Source: Cheilinus undulatus
Taxonomy: Eukaryota; Chordata; Actinopteri; Labriformes; Labridae
Assembly (NCBI RefSeq): GCF_018320785.1
Contig: NC_054877.1
Location: 24,658,329 to 24,722,328, forward strand
Length of the DNA stretch: 64,000 nt
Direction of reading: 5' to 3'
Below the pieces are notes generated by a model. That model did not search any database, was not told the DNA's origin, and worked only from the letters and a program-made list of their open reading frames with translations. Made by a program: the position numbers and the translations under genes. Positions 23,440 through 35,489 of this stretch are shown here, piece after piece. The number at the start of each line of letters is the position of its first letter. Within the stretch, counting starts at the first letter, position 1.

Positions 23440-24686
23440 AACTCAAGCACCGCTGTTGAGACTAAAGGCACGAAGATAAGAGCCAACATAGTATATAGCT
23501 TTTAATTGATCTATTGAAGGCTTTCGATACTGTGGACGATGTCATTCTGAAAGACAGACTGCGCTGTATTGGTCTGTCTGAACATTCTGTTTGTTGGTTT
23601 GAAAATTATTTTTCAAACAGAACACTATGTGTGCAGGCTGAGGGATTTACCTCTAAGTGTCTTGACGTTAAAAATGGTGTGCCTCAAGGCTCAGTCTTGG
23701 GACCGCTGTTGTTTACACTTTATATCAACGGTATCGGTCAAAATGTTCCCAATGCAAATGTTCATTTATATGCTGATGACACTGTCATTTATTGCTCTGC
23801 TCCTACGCAGCATCAGGCTCTCTGTTGCCTACAGGGGGCTTTTGATATTGTACAGGACTCTTTGCATGAGTTAAAATTGGTTCTGAATCCTGACAAAACC
23901 AAACTGATGATGTTCTCAAACTCAAAGAGAAAATCACTGAACCTGCCTTCTGTCACTATGTCTCAGGGTGATGTGATTGAGGTTGTGCCTTCTTATAAAT
24001 ATCTTGGATTCTTGATTGATGATTCTTTGACTTTTAAGCTTCACATTGAGCAACTTGTGAAGAAGTTAAAATTGCAGCTTGGATTTTATTTTAGAAATAG
24101 GTCTTGTTTTTCATTTACTGCAAAGAAAAGACTTGTTTCTGCCACTTTTATGCCTTTAACTGATTATGGTGATGTTTTATACATGCATGCATCTTCTCAA
24201 TGCCTTAAATCTTTGGATACTGTGTATCATGGGGCACTGAGGTTTATAACAAACCTTAAGTCCTTAACTCATCATTGTACCCTGTATGATCAAGTTGGAT
24301 GGCCTTCTTTATCAAAGCATAGGCTAAACCATTGGCATGTCTTTATTTATAAGGCTTTACTAAATCTGCTTCCATCATACTTGTGGGATCTTATTCATGT
24401 AAAAAGTTCTGGAAGTTACAGTCTTCGCTCTGTGACTCAGTCACAAGACTTATTTTTGCTCTCTGTTCCCAAAGTCCTTCTTGAAATGAGTAAAAGGAGT
24501 TTCAGGTACGCAGCTCCTGCAGCCTGGAATCTTCTGCAGGAGACTCTTTGTCTAGGGGAGCTGGTCTCTTCAAATCTTTTTAAAAGTAGGTTGAAGACAT
24601 TGGAGGATGAAGCTTTAAGCTGTAGATGTTTTGACCAATGACATTGTGCTCTGTGATTTGCAGTTTTGTTTTTTTTTTTACCTGTG

Positions 24687-24718
<32 letters not shown>

Positions 24719-24848
24719 GTAATATTTCATGTCTGTAACTCTGTTCATTGTGCTGCTGCCCTTCTTGTCCTGGCCACTCTTGCAAATTAGATTTTTTATC
24801 TCAATGAGGTTTTCCTGGTTAAATGAAATGAAATAAATAAATAAATAA
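23440..24848 (+). mobile_element. Non-LTR retrotransposon (L2/Rex-like) reverse transcriptase, 5' truncated
   Basis: One open frame from 23499 to 24641 encodes about 380 residues of reverse transcriptase and C-terminal domain. LIDLLKAFDTVDD is motif A, NGVPQGSVLGPLLFTLYING is motif B, and HLYADDTVIY holds the catalytic Asp pair. PAAWNLLQETLCLGELVSSN lies close to the end, as in L2- and Rex-type fish LINEs. The 3' tail has a long T run (about 24692-24715), AATGAGGTTTTCCTGGTTAA, and a (AAAT)n end at 24848. The endonuclease and first ORF are absent, which is the normal 5' truncation. The uninterrupted 1.1 kb frame suggests a fairly recent insertion. Clade assignment is tentative. Confidence 0.85.
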
Positions 24849-25685
24849 TATAGTATTAGTACAACTTACAATCTTCAGCTAATTAAATAGAAATGCTAAA
24901 CAGGCATCATGTGCTTCCCTTGAAGACTGTAGATGTATTTACTCAACAGAAACTCATTATAACGTTTGGAAACACAGTAACAGTAGCATGTACCTGTTGA
25001 ATAATAAAGACTAAACAGTCATTTTTTGCTGATTTTGGGGCTTTTTGCCTTTCATGGACAGGACAGCTGAAGAGAGACAGGAAACTATAAGGGAGACATG
25101 CACCAAACATGTGCAAGGATTGGGGGATTTGATTCTGTGAGCTAATTTGATGCCCCATACAGTCATTTATTTATAAGGCAACAGTTGTGAAGTACAGATT
25201 TCTACTGATAAAAATAATGTAACTCACAGTTTATAAGCAGGTTATGACTCCCTGAATACAAAGATATTTTTAAGTAAAGAGATTTTTTTTTTTTTTCAGG
25301 TCAAGTTCTGCACTCAACACATAATTGATACTATTAAAATGTCTTTAACAAGTCTGTTTTTTCACACTCTCAATGTCTGTTTTTAGTATTTGGAGAAAAA
25401 AGACAGGTTTTACTGCTGCAGCTGATTCTGGGACAGTCCTGCTTTTCTCTTTTTACTGAATTTTCCCATATGAGATAATGAGTGCAGTATGATTTTTATG
25501 TTGTTGAAATGTACCCCTCCTCCACTAAAACTGAACTTTAATACTCTAAATATGACTTTTGTAATCAAAGGCTTTGCTGCCCCTATTATTTCTAATTCTC
25601 ACATAAACATGAGCTGAAGTTACTGTAGTCAGAAACAGAGCAGTTGCAATCTGTCTTGTGCAAAGAGTAATGGAAATGTAATACA
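24849..25685. other. Non-coding DNA between a LINE and a Tc1 relic
   Basis: Nothing gene-like is seen. There is a short T run near 25282-25297 and otherwise unremarkable AT-rich sequence. Confidence 0.5.
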
Positions 25686-26512
25686 TACACTATATGGACA
25701 AGAGTATTTGGCTGCCAGACCATTACACTAACAAGAAAGGCAATGATATTGTATTCAAATACTCGTACTTTCATATGGAGTTGGACCCCTTTTGCAGCTA
25801 TAACAGCCTCCTTTCTTCTTGGAAGGGCTCCACAAGATTTTTGAGTGCTTTTGTGGGAATATGTGCCTATTCATTCTGTAGACGATTTTTGAGGTCAGGC
25901 ACTGATGTTGGACAAGAAGGCCTGACTTGCAATCTACAGTTCATTCCAAATGGGCCTGATGAGGCTGAGGCCATGGTTCTCTGTGGGCTAGATAAGTTCT
26001 TCCGACCCAAACTTGTCAAACCATGTCTTTATAGTACTTGCTTTGTGCACTGGGGAACAGTCATGTTGGAATAAAAAAGGGTCTCCCCCAAACCGTTGCC
26101 ACAAAGTTGGAAGCATAGCAGTCACCATAATATCTTGGGGAAGCTTGGAATGCCCTTCACTGGAGATATTGCCCAAATCCTCATATCCTCATACATTATG
26201 CCTTGATGCATTATTAGGGACACAGCTGACAAGCCAGTGATGTGTAGCTGTTTGTTAGGAGGCTTAATGCCTGGTTCAGCCCCATCTCTTAAATTGCAGC
26301 CACTTAGGCTTTGTCCCATATTTTCTAGAGTGGATGATTAAAAGAAACCACTGTCAGGTTGTCTATAAAATCATTTAGTATTGACATTACACCATGTGTT
26401 TTAGTTGAATATATGATGATATTGTGTAATTTATTTTGTCGAGGCTTTGACTGGATCCTTTCATCCTTACAACATATCAAACTACCTTGGTATGTCCACT
26501 TACTTTGTCAAG
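25686..26512 (-). mobile_element. Tc1-like transposon relic, CACTATATGGACA family
   Basis: The left end ACACTATATGGACAAGAGTA is a terminal repeat known from many fish Tc1-type elements. The right end near 26485-26512 (GTCCACTTACTTTGTCA) is its decayed inverse. On the minus strand FQHDCSPVHKASTIKTWF carries the second catalytic Asp. At 0.83 kb it is far shorter than a full element and lacks the N-terminal DNA-binding part, so it is an internally deleted copy. Confidence 0.8.
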
Positions 26513-27618
26513 CTAATGATTTTTAGCAAGATTTTCAGTAAAGACAAAACTCTTATGTTCAGCAGTTTGGCAAATAAACCCCTGGTATAAATGTAAAACA
26601 GCAGAGACACAAGAAAACAAAGTTTTCAAATTGGTTTATTTCCTCTTGAATAAAATACTTGAACAGTCTTTGAAAGTTTGAGGCACTTTGAAGTATGACA
26701 ACAGTGAAGGCTGGATTAAATATTACTCTGAAACCAGTTCTAGAAACATACTGCTTCAATGACAGAAACATGCCTAAACACAAGGTGAATGGATTAGAGT
26801 AGCTAAGGGTGGGGTTGTCTATTGTAACCTATGTGTGTACTATATGTTCCCAGTTGAAAGCATGCATCATCTGCTTCAGATTGCAGAAAATAAGTGTTTA
26901 TTTTGAAAATAATCAGGTTTGCTATTCCCTTACCTCACCCCTATTTGAATATAACACTGCAAGGTTTATGAAATAGATAAAGGCTTTGCACGCAATGACC
27001 TTAAAACCAACAACCTCAGCAGATGTTAACCAAAAAGCCAACAGTGACACAGCCCTGTTTCATTATAAGTATCAAAATATTTCACATTTTATTTGCTTCC
27101 AGCACCACTCATCCACACTACAGCCAAAAAACTCCCCAAAACACCAAACATGCATCCTTCCAACAACAATACTAATTCTTCAGACTTCATGACAAATTGT
27201 GCATTTGTACAGTACTTTTTGCTGCATTTTCAAAGTTGGGTTGAGGGTACAATCACACACTTACAAAAGTTAAATTTCTGCATGTTAATCCAGTTCAGTG
27301 GCAGTCTAGGGTATGCAGGATGCATAGCTCCAAGTTGTCTGTTTATACTTGGGCGTTTTAACTGGAATTAGTGATGTTTGACTAGGTAAGTATGTGTATT
27401 AAGCACAGGATGTCACACAACAGTAGCGAAGAAAATTCTTGATACTGGATTTGATAGTTCCTGTAAGTTTTTGTCTTTTATATTTCCCAAACAGTGCACT
27501 GTAGTTCTCCAGTAGGTGTGATTGAAATGTTCAGTTGTTTTGTCTTAAGTTGCACCTCACACACAGATCCTCCAGCTGTGTTTCAGTGCACTCCTTATTG
27601 AACTAAAGAGATTTGCCT
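26513..27618. other. Downstream flank and probable 3' UTR of GJC2
   Basis: No gene is seen. The part next to 27618 should be the GJC2 3' UTR on the minus strand. Candidate minus-strand AATAAA signals are at 27088-27093 and 26635-26640. Which is used cannot be told from sequence. Confidence 0.5.
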
Positions 27619-28872
27619 CTATATCCAGACAGAGGTCTTTCCATTTTTTACAATAGTTGCAGCCTTTTCTGTGGCTGATTTGGGCCTTGCCCCCTGTTTC
27701 TCCTGAACTGTATTGACTCGGTTTTGTTCTGCCATAGTTCCTCCAGACACTGGACTACTTGCTCTAGAGGTTTGCTGGTTGTTTTTGGTTTGATAAGTTT
27801 GAAAGGCCATGTCGAGTTGCTCCTGGGCCACCCGGAGGTGCCGGTGAAGGCTTGCCAAATCAGAGGGGATGTTTTCATCAGGGCTGATGCACTGCTGCTC
27901 CTGGGCTACGTTGGCCACGTTCTGCTCATGGGTGATGAGGCTGTTAGGGATCCTGCTAGGTTTGTCCGTCTTCATCACAAGGTTGTACCCTGGAGGGGAG
28001 CCTTGGATGTTGCGAGTGAATGGGCAGCCGTAGGACGTCCGCCGACCTCGGTTCCTCTTCATGCGTAGTGTGTCACGAAAGGTTCCAATTCCCAGGTGAA
28101 GCATCTCACACACATTTAGTACTAGACAAAGGCAGCTTACCACATACATGATGAGGAGGAAGATTGTTTTCTCTGTCGGCCTGGAGATGAAACAGTCCAC
28201 TCTGTGTGGACAGGGGATCCTGTTGCATACATATGAAGGACTAACGCGAAAACCATAGAGGAGATATTGTCCTGCTAGGAAAGCTATTTCAAAAATAGCA
28301 CGTGACATGAGCTGAAGAACATAGATCCTCATCAGCCCTTCCTGCATTATTCTACGGCGGCCATCATGCTTTGGTGGGTCTCTGCTTGTGCTCACTGGTT
28401 CAGGTTTTGCCTCTTGCACCTCAAGCGTATCCTCATATATCATGGGCTCAGCATCATCATCTTCGTCCTCTTCTAAGACATCCTCTAGATGATGACTTTC
28501 TCTCCACCTGGAGTGAGGAGGCGGCTTTTTTCGGAGCCTGTTGTGTTTCCTGCGGTCCTCTTCTGACGTTCTGGCGATCTTGTGGATGGCGTAGCCCATA
28601 TACATGATGGAAGGAGTGGAGATCATGATGATTTGGAAGACCCAAAAGCGGACGTGCGAGAGAGGGGCGAAGGCATCATAGCAGACGTTGTCACAGCCTG
28701 GCTGCTTGGTGTTGCAGGTGAACTTAGTCTGCTCGTCAGAGTAGATGGACTCTCCTCCGACTGCTGTGAGCACAATGCGGAAGATGATGAGCACAGTCAG
28801 CCACACCTTCCCCACAAATGTGGAATGGTGGTGGATTTCTTCCAGGAGGCGAGTGAGAAAGCTCCAACTCAT
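27619..28872 (-). CDS. gjc2: GJC2, gap junction gamma-2 (connexin-47)
   Basis: A single coding exon encodes 417 residues. Connexins oligomerise six at a time into hemichannels, and two hemichannels dock to form a gap junction. Connexin-47 links oligodendrocytes to astrocytes. Four transmembrane segments are visible at about 20-42, 77-97, 183-205 and 236-258. Extracellular loop 1 has [12 protein letters not shown] (Cys53, 60, 64) and loop 2 has [12 protein letters not shown] (Cys216, 221, 227), the two invariant three-cysteine patterns. The start [20 protein letters not shown], the [12 protein letters not shown] block and [10 protein letters not shown] favour connexin-47 over connexin-45. The cytoplasmic loop is long with an acidic run ([10 protein letters not shown], about 134-143) before HDGRRRI. 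The protein ends KTSVWI, a PDZ-ligand tail shared by gamma connexins. A pyrimidine-rich acceptor about 30 bases upstream (TTTTTTCCAG) indicates a non-coding 5' exon, as is usual for connexins. IBA57 as neighbour supports the name. Confidence 0.95.
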   Translation of the reverse strand: MSWSFLTRLLEEIHHHSTFVGKVWLTVLIIFRIVLTAVGGESIYSDEQTKFTCNTKQPGCDNVCYDAFAPLSHVRFWVFQIIMISTPSIMYMGYAIHKIARTSEEDRRKHNRLRKKPPPHSRWRESHHLEDVLEEDEDDDAEPMIYEDTLEVQEAKPEPVSTSRDPPKHDGRRRIMQEGLMRIYVLQLMSRAIFEIAFLAGQYLLYGFRVSPSYVCNRIPCPHRVDCFISRPTEKTIFLLIMYVVSCLCLVLNVCEMLHLGIGTFRDTLRMKRNRGRRTSYGCPFTRNIQGSPPGYNLVMKTDKPSRIPNSLITHEQNVANVAQEQQCISPDENIPSDLASLHRHLRVAQEQLDMAFQTYQTKNNQQTSRASSPVSGGTMAEQNRVNTVQEKQGARPKSATEKAATIVKNGKTSVWI

Positions 28873-29427
28873 GTTGCTCTGACAAGCTTTTCAACTAGAA
28901 CCTGGAAAAAAAAAAACAATTTGTTTAGCTCAGCTGGTACGGACTTAAATAGGATCTGAGTTACAGACAAAACCTTTAAATTATGTACTAGTAATTATTG
29001 AAAAATACTTTGCTTTAGTTTATAAACCAAAGCATATCCAGTAAAGGGCTTGCAACTTTATAAATACCTCACAAATAGATTTGCTGTATGTCCCAAGCTC
29101 AAACTGACATCATTAAATGTCAGATTTATGGATAATATTTCAAAAACCTAAAGATATTAAAATCATACCATACAACTAATGATTTCTTATACTCTAAAAT
29201 AAAAATGATACCCCTTTACTGAAACTTGACACACAAGGAGAAAATCAGATCACACAGAAATCACACCGCTGTCCTCTGACCAATAATCTGGGAAAGTATC
29301 ACCTTGAGTTTTGCATGAAGCCCTGTTTAAGTCTGGGCTGATTTGCTCTTGTATTATCAATTTGACAGGTTGATTGATATCTTATTTTGTAATGTGCTGT
29401 TAAATATAAAAATGCAGGAGTGAGTAG
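28873..29427. other. Upstream flank of GJC2
   Basis: A likely 3' splice site for the coding exon lies at about 28902-28903 on the minus strand. The 5' UTR exon and promoter must lie at higher coordinates but cannot be placed. No other feature is seen. Confidence 0.45.
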
Positions 29428-29881
29428 GGGTCAATCAATATTGGTTTTTCAGGACCAATACCGTTTATAAATAGTTCATGAGACTGATATTTTGGACTGA
29501 TATGCATTTATTATGATGTACAAAAAAATATTTAATTTTCAAAAGTAATAGTGCATGTTAAAAAAGTAAAAGAATAAGAACAATCTACCCCTTACTTTAT
29601 CACAGTAGAAACAGGAAAACAGTAGGTGACATCAATTTCCCCTAACTGCTGATTCAAAGGAGAGGGTTTTATTGGGCTTTCTAACCATTTACATTTTTGA
29701 TCGCTATTAATCTCAGAAATGCTACAGTGATTAATCTCACCTTTGTCACATTTTTAGATCCCACTATTTTGTATTTGCAACTGCTTTTGTTTCATTTTGT
29801 GTTTATGAATTATTTTGATCTAAGCGTAATTGATATCTTGTCTGGAGGCAGACCTGATTTCATTTTGAAAGAGAGGAGTTA

Positions 29882-30402
29882 GGGCCTGTGTCCATGGCCA
29901 GCTTTTTTAGCACTGGCAGCAGAGTTCTGAGTGATCAGTGCCCTTGGCAGAAACAATGGCATCAGCAGTTTTTGTCACCACACCTAAAGTGCTCTTAGTT
30001 GAGAAATGTTCAACTTTTGGAACAGCGCTCGTCAATGTCAATTTTCCCTCACTTGCCAATCAAAATCAAACATAGGTGGGACTTCTGACAGCAGCACAAG
30101 AGAGACCGATCTGACTCGTCTTTCTTTATCTTTTTTGAGGATAGTTTTCAGGTCAGCAGCTGCTGCCTATGTCAGGACAGGATACCTATACATTGTCTGC
30201 ATGCCTTCTGTTTAATATTTCCTTAAAATATGGAAATATAAAGCACATCGAGCTATTTTGAAACAACCTTACAGGTTCCACTAAGGAAAGCCGGATATAT
30301 TTTTTATAATGTAGCAACAAGGAATTCCGGTTAAAAAGCACTCTGAAAATGAGGTTGTCAGCACTGCCAGTGCTAAAAAAAGCCACCTTTGGAAACAGGC
30401 CC
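29882..30402. mobile_element. Harbinger-like MITE
   Basis: The left terminus GGGCCTGTGTCCATGG and the inner TTTTTTAGCACTGGCAG are mirrored at the right as CTGCCAGTGCTAAAAAAAGC and then GGAAACAGGCCC. The element is bracketed by TTA (29879-29881 and 30403-30405), the 3-bp target duplication typical of PIF/Harbinger. There is no transposase. The right TTA is also part of the TTAA that begins the next element. Confidence 0.7.
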
Positions 30403-30406
30403 TTAA

Positions 30407-31082
30407 GGTCCCTGCAAAGTGATTAAAAAGAAAATATTTATTTTAGTTTTGTTGTTTGACAGACCACTGTGTTATGAACCACCAGGCTTAATTTCAGCCA
30501 TGAATGACATCTCTTAGTTTATAAAATCAAGCTTCAAAATCATTTAAAATCTACAGTAATATCTGCTCCAGGATGGTGTGGGTGTGTCGGTTGAAATAGC
30601 TGAAGCTACATGCACTCAAGAGGAATACAATCCTCGAGAGAAGTTGGGGATTTAATTTACTGTTTTCTGGCACAAATCTCCCTGTTATAATAGTTTTAAT
30701 GACCTGTCGGCCACTGTGGCTGATATATTTGGGATATTTTCCTCAGAGTAAACAAAACAACATGTAATTGGCTGCTAACTTTCAATGAAGACAGTCACAT
30801 CAACTAACAACAGACTGAACTGAGATGAACTGCTCGGTTATTTGATATTGTTGTAGTGTTAGGGGGGCGGGGTAGTTCCCCATCAAGACCGGTGATGTCA
30901 TGCGCTCAGATTCTTGCCCTGCTTAAATAAAACCAAGCCAGGAAAGGGTGAGAAACTTTCCAATGGTCTAAATTCAAATTTAGTCACAGACAGATCTCAG
31001 AGTTTTCACATGTTTATAGCAGCCTTATTCCAACATATCTAGTGTGTTAAGACACAAATTTTGGATTTCACTTTACAGGGTC
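30407..31082 (+). mobile_element. TTAA-flanked inverted-repeat element, copy 2
   Basis: GGTCCCTGCAAAGTGA follows TTAA at 30403-30406. The right end TTTCACTTTACAGGGTC is its inverse. The interior matches the reverse complement of 10541-11743 over several blocks (for example CACTGTGTTATGAACCACCA against the copy-1 region near 11665) but is about half as long, so the two copies differ by internal deletion. No coding capacity is seen. Confidence 0.62.
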
Positions 31083-31600
31083 TTTAGGACACGATTATAA
31101 CCATTGAAAAAGGGCCTTGTTATGGAATGAAAACTAAATAAGGGAACAGTAAAATGGTATATGTTTGATAACACAAGGTACAGATGAAATTTGACTTGTT
31201 TATTTTTTTAATGTAATGAGACATCAACGAGCAGTAGCTTCCTTTTTTTACATGACTCTGGCTGCAGTGAGATGTTGCAGTGGTTTAAGTAAAGAGTGCT
31301 GAAAGGGACAACAGAGCATGCATCTCGTTGTGATTAAAAGAATTCACAAAATTATAGACCCCAGTTAATTGCGATTAACACATTAATCCAGCCTTAGTTT
31401 TTTACATGCTGTAAAGTCCCCTAGACAAACTGTAATTTGTTTTCAAGGTCAAATATGAGAACAAATGTTGGCATAGTAGGAGTGTTAAACTAAAAGAAGT
31501 AGTAACAAATAATTGGTATCAGTACCAACATCGGCTAAATTGTCATTTTAAATGTATATCAGTATTCACCCTGATTTTAGCAATTATTGCATCTCTAATT

Positions 31601-34600
31601 ATAGCAAACATAATACAAAGCATACAGTAAGTAACCTATTTGATCCTTAAGTTTGTGCAGATTATTTTCAGTTTTATTTTTTAAGCAAGAAAAAAAATGT
31701 AAATACTGCCATATGATGTACTGTATTTTATGTTTCTGTCATCCTCGGTTCAGTGTCAAGAATTAAGAGATTTTGTTTCCTCAGTGCATTTGTCTTTGTA
31801 TATTTACAAGAAAAAATCCTATACATATTATTATGAAAAACAGAAAAGGGAAATGGTTTTTAAGAATCGGCATGGACGTGCAGTTGTCAATCGAAAGATC
31901 TTTTGTGTGTTTAAAATTTAAAAAAGTGTTATCAGAAGAGTTTCTTTAGTTTGTAATGGGATGCTTGTTTTGCACGAGATGTAAAAAACTGTAAAAGATC
32001 AATGATCCTTGCAAACAAACACATAAGTCTGATAACTCTGATAGTCATTTTAGTTGCCAGTTAGTTTTCTATCAGTAACCCCACTGCACATTAATATCAC
32101 TATTTCAACAATAATCTATTTGGCTAAGAAATGCTTCATGCTTTTTAATCACTGTTGTTTTGTAATTCTTGGTTTCATTTTTTCTATCTATGAACTGACA
32201 TACACATAGAAATCCTTAAAGCTTTGTAAGGATGTTTTCTTAGTTTTAATTATTAGTTAACCTGCAGTTTGCAAATTCTGTGATTTTCATATTAACCTTT
32301 GTCATCAACATGATTTGCTGATGTAGAGGGACATTGTCTGACTGCACAGCCAAAGATTTTGGCTTGAGATAAAGTCAGAAAGTGACGTGATCACTATCTA
32401 AACACACAACATGCACTCATTCTGCTCTCATTCAGAGCTGAACAACAGAGAGAAGATGCAAACAGAAAAAAAATCCTTCAGCCACTCAAAACCCCACCAG
32501 CAACAACAATCATTTTGATTGTAGCTTTGACCCGAGAACACGCCCAGCACTTCACAAGCGTGACAGACTGCAAACACAAACTGAAGCTGACAGAGCTCTG
32601 AATGTATGAAAAGACTGTTCTCTGCTCAAAGTGCTATTTCAGAAGCATACTGTACTGTGCATTTCACCGCATCAAGCCAAGGGTCACACACAAACGCACA
32701 TAGTGGAACAGCTGACATGGACCCTCACAGTGTCACAGTCATTGTAGACTCTGTGAGGTGAATGAAGCTGCGAGGAGGAGACAGCGAAGAGCTTCTGTCC
32801 TCCTCTTTCAGAGCTGCAGAGTTCATGTTGATCTCATGACCGCGGCGCTCTATTCCCTGGCGTGGGATGTGCCATCTCCCCTGCCATCTGAGTGAACAGG
32901 AGAGGCTTGTTGCTCTGCCATGAGGCCTCCCCTCCGGATCCAGCCTTGACGAGGCTGGGGAGGGGGGGACCGCCACATGGAGACAGATGGCACCTATGGT
33001 GGGCAGCTCATGTGTGCCTCAGGATGGCATGACAGGAGGAGACTTTACACAGTATATACACTAAAGTTTGAATGAATCTGTCTTTATGGCATCAACGGTA
33101 CACATTAATATCTAATTATATCACTCCATTGTAGCTTCAGTGAACTTGAAGTATCTGTGGAAGTAACCTGGCGCTTGCTATGTTGAGTAAATGCTGCCTT
33201 TTTTTGCCTTTAATTTTCTGTACGGGCATTGATAAAAGCATTTTTCTCTTTAAAAAGGAGGCAAATTTGCTTGTTTGTTAAAAAAAAGACTCAGCCCCAC
33301 ACTGACATTAGCAATATTAATGCAACAGCACTCATTAAAAAAGCACACATCCACTTAATATACGACTCAAGGTCATGTTTAGTTAGGTGTCTTTTCATAC
33401 ATTTTGGCAAAAGTGTCATACAAAGCTAATTTCTCTTATTATTTACTCTTTTTATTTTTCATTTAATGCATGTTTTGGAAATAGGCTAAGAAAGCCATGT
33501 GGTTTTTAGGACTTAAATCTTTCAAAATATGAAATATATGATTGTATTTATAATACAAAGGGGCTGCTGCTGTGTAAGTATCAAAAATGTAAATGTAAAT
33601 GAATCAGATGACTTCAGTACTCCTCAAAATAGTCTCTTATTTTCAAGTAAATTCCAGAAAGGCTTTAAAGTAGTGGTTTGCCAGTGTTGTATTAACTTCA
33701 ATGAACGAATACAGGATATAAAAGATCAGGTATTAAATATGCAGGCCTAATAATCTTGCAGTTATTGAGCATCACAAAGAAAGTAATTTACGGTTGCATT
33801 TCTTTTATAGCAGAATATTCAGATTTAAAGTATCCTTGCAGTTGCATTAAATGATCTTTCATCAGCATTAATTAAGACAGGACCTGTTAGATAGTCTGTC
33901 ATGTATCTATGATAAAATCTGCATCCACAGGAAAGTCAAACAGACGCAATCGCACTGTTCCTTTAGGGAAAAACAAAACAAAACAAAAAACAACCCACCT
34001 GGAATAGTCGCACAAGCATTTCCCATCCTGAAGGTCTCCTCTGCCCCTCTCTAGAAATCCCCTCCAAAATCTCCTCCATTGAACACCTCTCTCATCCTCA
34101 TGTCCAGCCTTTCTTCACAACTTCCAGAGTAAAAAAAAAAAAAAAAAAAGTTACAGTTTTAGGCTAAACTTTCTTTTTAACCCTGACTCCTTCACTCTGT
34201 AAAAGAAGTGAGGTCTTACTGCTGTGAATGCCTTACATTCTGACTTGTGTCTGGTTTCTATTACACCAGCCTTCTGCCTGAGAAGGAAGTATAAAAAACA
34301 GAGGGGCAGAAAAAAATCCTCCTCTGGCGAGTGACCCTCATCCCAGGGTTCAGACTTGAGGATATCTCAGTGCAGATCGAAACGAACACCGGGCTGAGGG
34401 AGCGTGTTAATCGCAACGCAGCCGACCTCCCCCCAACACTCATGTGCAACATTTGAAACACAGATGATGAGGGTCTCTCTCCTTCCCTCTCTCTCTTCTC
34501 TCACTTTCTCTCTCTCTCTGCATCTCTATCCATCTTTGACTCCCAGCTTGCAGATTAAACTCTTCATGCCTCCTAACCATCTACATCAGAGGGAGCGCTG

Positions 34601-35489
34601 TCATTAAAAGGCTGATGTAGAGTTGTATTATACTTATCACATTTATAAATATTCTCAAGACCCCCCTTTCCCACTCACACATCATCCAGTGAGTGCTGAT
34701 CAGCCAGCTCTATATTGTCTGTCAATGGCATAACAGTTTACAGTGTGTGACAGTTATGAAAAAACAACTTTAGGGAGACAAATACAGGGAGTCTGAGGAC
34801 AAAAATGTCACCGAGACATTAGCCACCTTGCCTCAGTGCAGATCCGCCAGAATGTAACCAGCAGGTACGCTCTGTCATATCAAGTGTCATAATATTTAGA
34901 TCCTTTATCCAGGCAGATGGCCAGATAGCAGAACAGTGGATGGATCACACTTTGCTCTCCCTTTACACCTCCTTTTATCTGATTTCATGTTTAACGTACA
35001 GGCCCGGGGAGCGTGGTAGCACACATGGTGACTTAAAAGCTTTGGATAGTTTTAAAAAAACAAGATGCTTTCTTTCACACAAACTACTCAAAAAATAGTT
35101 TTGGGAATCTGGGGAAACAAGACAGTCAAAGTGGAGATGAGGAGGTGATTCATGCAGGATGAAAACTGGAAAGGAATTTCCCCCTTTCACTCGTTGTGCC
35201 AGATCTTGCTGTCAACTTTGGGAAGTGATTTTAACTCAACTGCTTTTAATAGAGGACAGATAAAGGGGTTAGGGTCTGGCTTACATTAATGAAATGTGCC
35301 TGCTCAGTGTCACAGTGACCATATTATTCTAATGTTACTGTCACAGGGCCCTCAATAACCCTTAGTTATGACCTGCATACAGCTATAAAGCAAAGAATAA
35401 CATTAGTTAGGTCGCCATCAATCAGATCAGCACTGTAATTGAAGATGAAAAAGACCTCCTTTCAGAACTGGAAATAAATAGTAAGAATA
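31601..35489. other. Intergenic DNA without a supported gene
   Basis: No exon, RNA gene or complete transposon could be supported. The part from about 32330 to 33040 is richer in G+C and free of recognised repeats, which could mark conserved regulatory DNA. A poly(A) run lies at about 34131-34148 and a CT-rich microsatellite at 34464-34532. Confidence 0.45.
34464..34532. repeat. CT-rich microsatellite
   Basis: Imperfect (CT)n with interspersed CCT and CA units, for example CCCTCTCTCTCTTCTCTCAC. Confidence 0.75.

Larger units (their letters stand above)
29428..31600. repeat. Nest of decayed DNA-transposon repeats
   Basis: The left part (TAGGGGTCAATCAATATTGG) and the right part (TTTTAGCAATTATTGCATCTCTA) resemble the two ends of one hAT-like fish repeat rich in ATTGGTATCAG-type runs. 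Stretches with GCGATTAACACATTAATCCA near 31360 belong to another common fish repeat. Two better-defined elements sit inside (29882-30402 and 30407-31082). No gene is present. Whether the outer ends belong to a single insertion is uncertain. Confidence 0.4.

Noticed and set aside
27619-28872. Connexin-45 (GJC1) as the identity of this gene
   Set aside because: The SVWI tail is shared by both gamma connexins, but the [12 protein letters not shown] block, [10 protein letters not shown] and the IBA57 neighbour fit connexin-47.
32725-32976. 83-codon minus-strand frame in the G+C-richer island
   Set aside because: Composition explains the openness. No protein family features.
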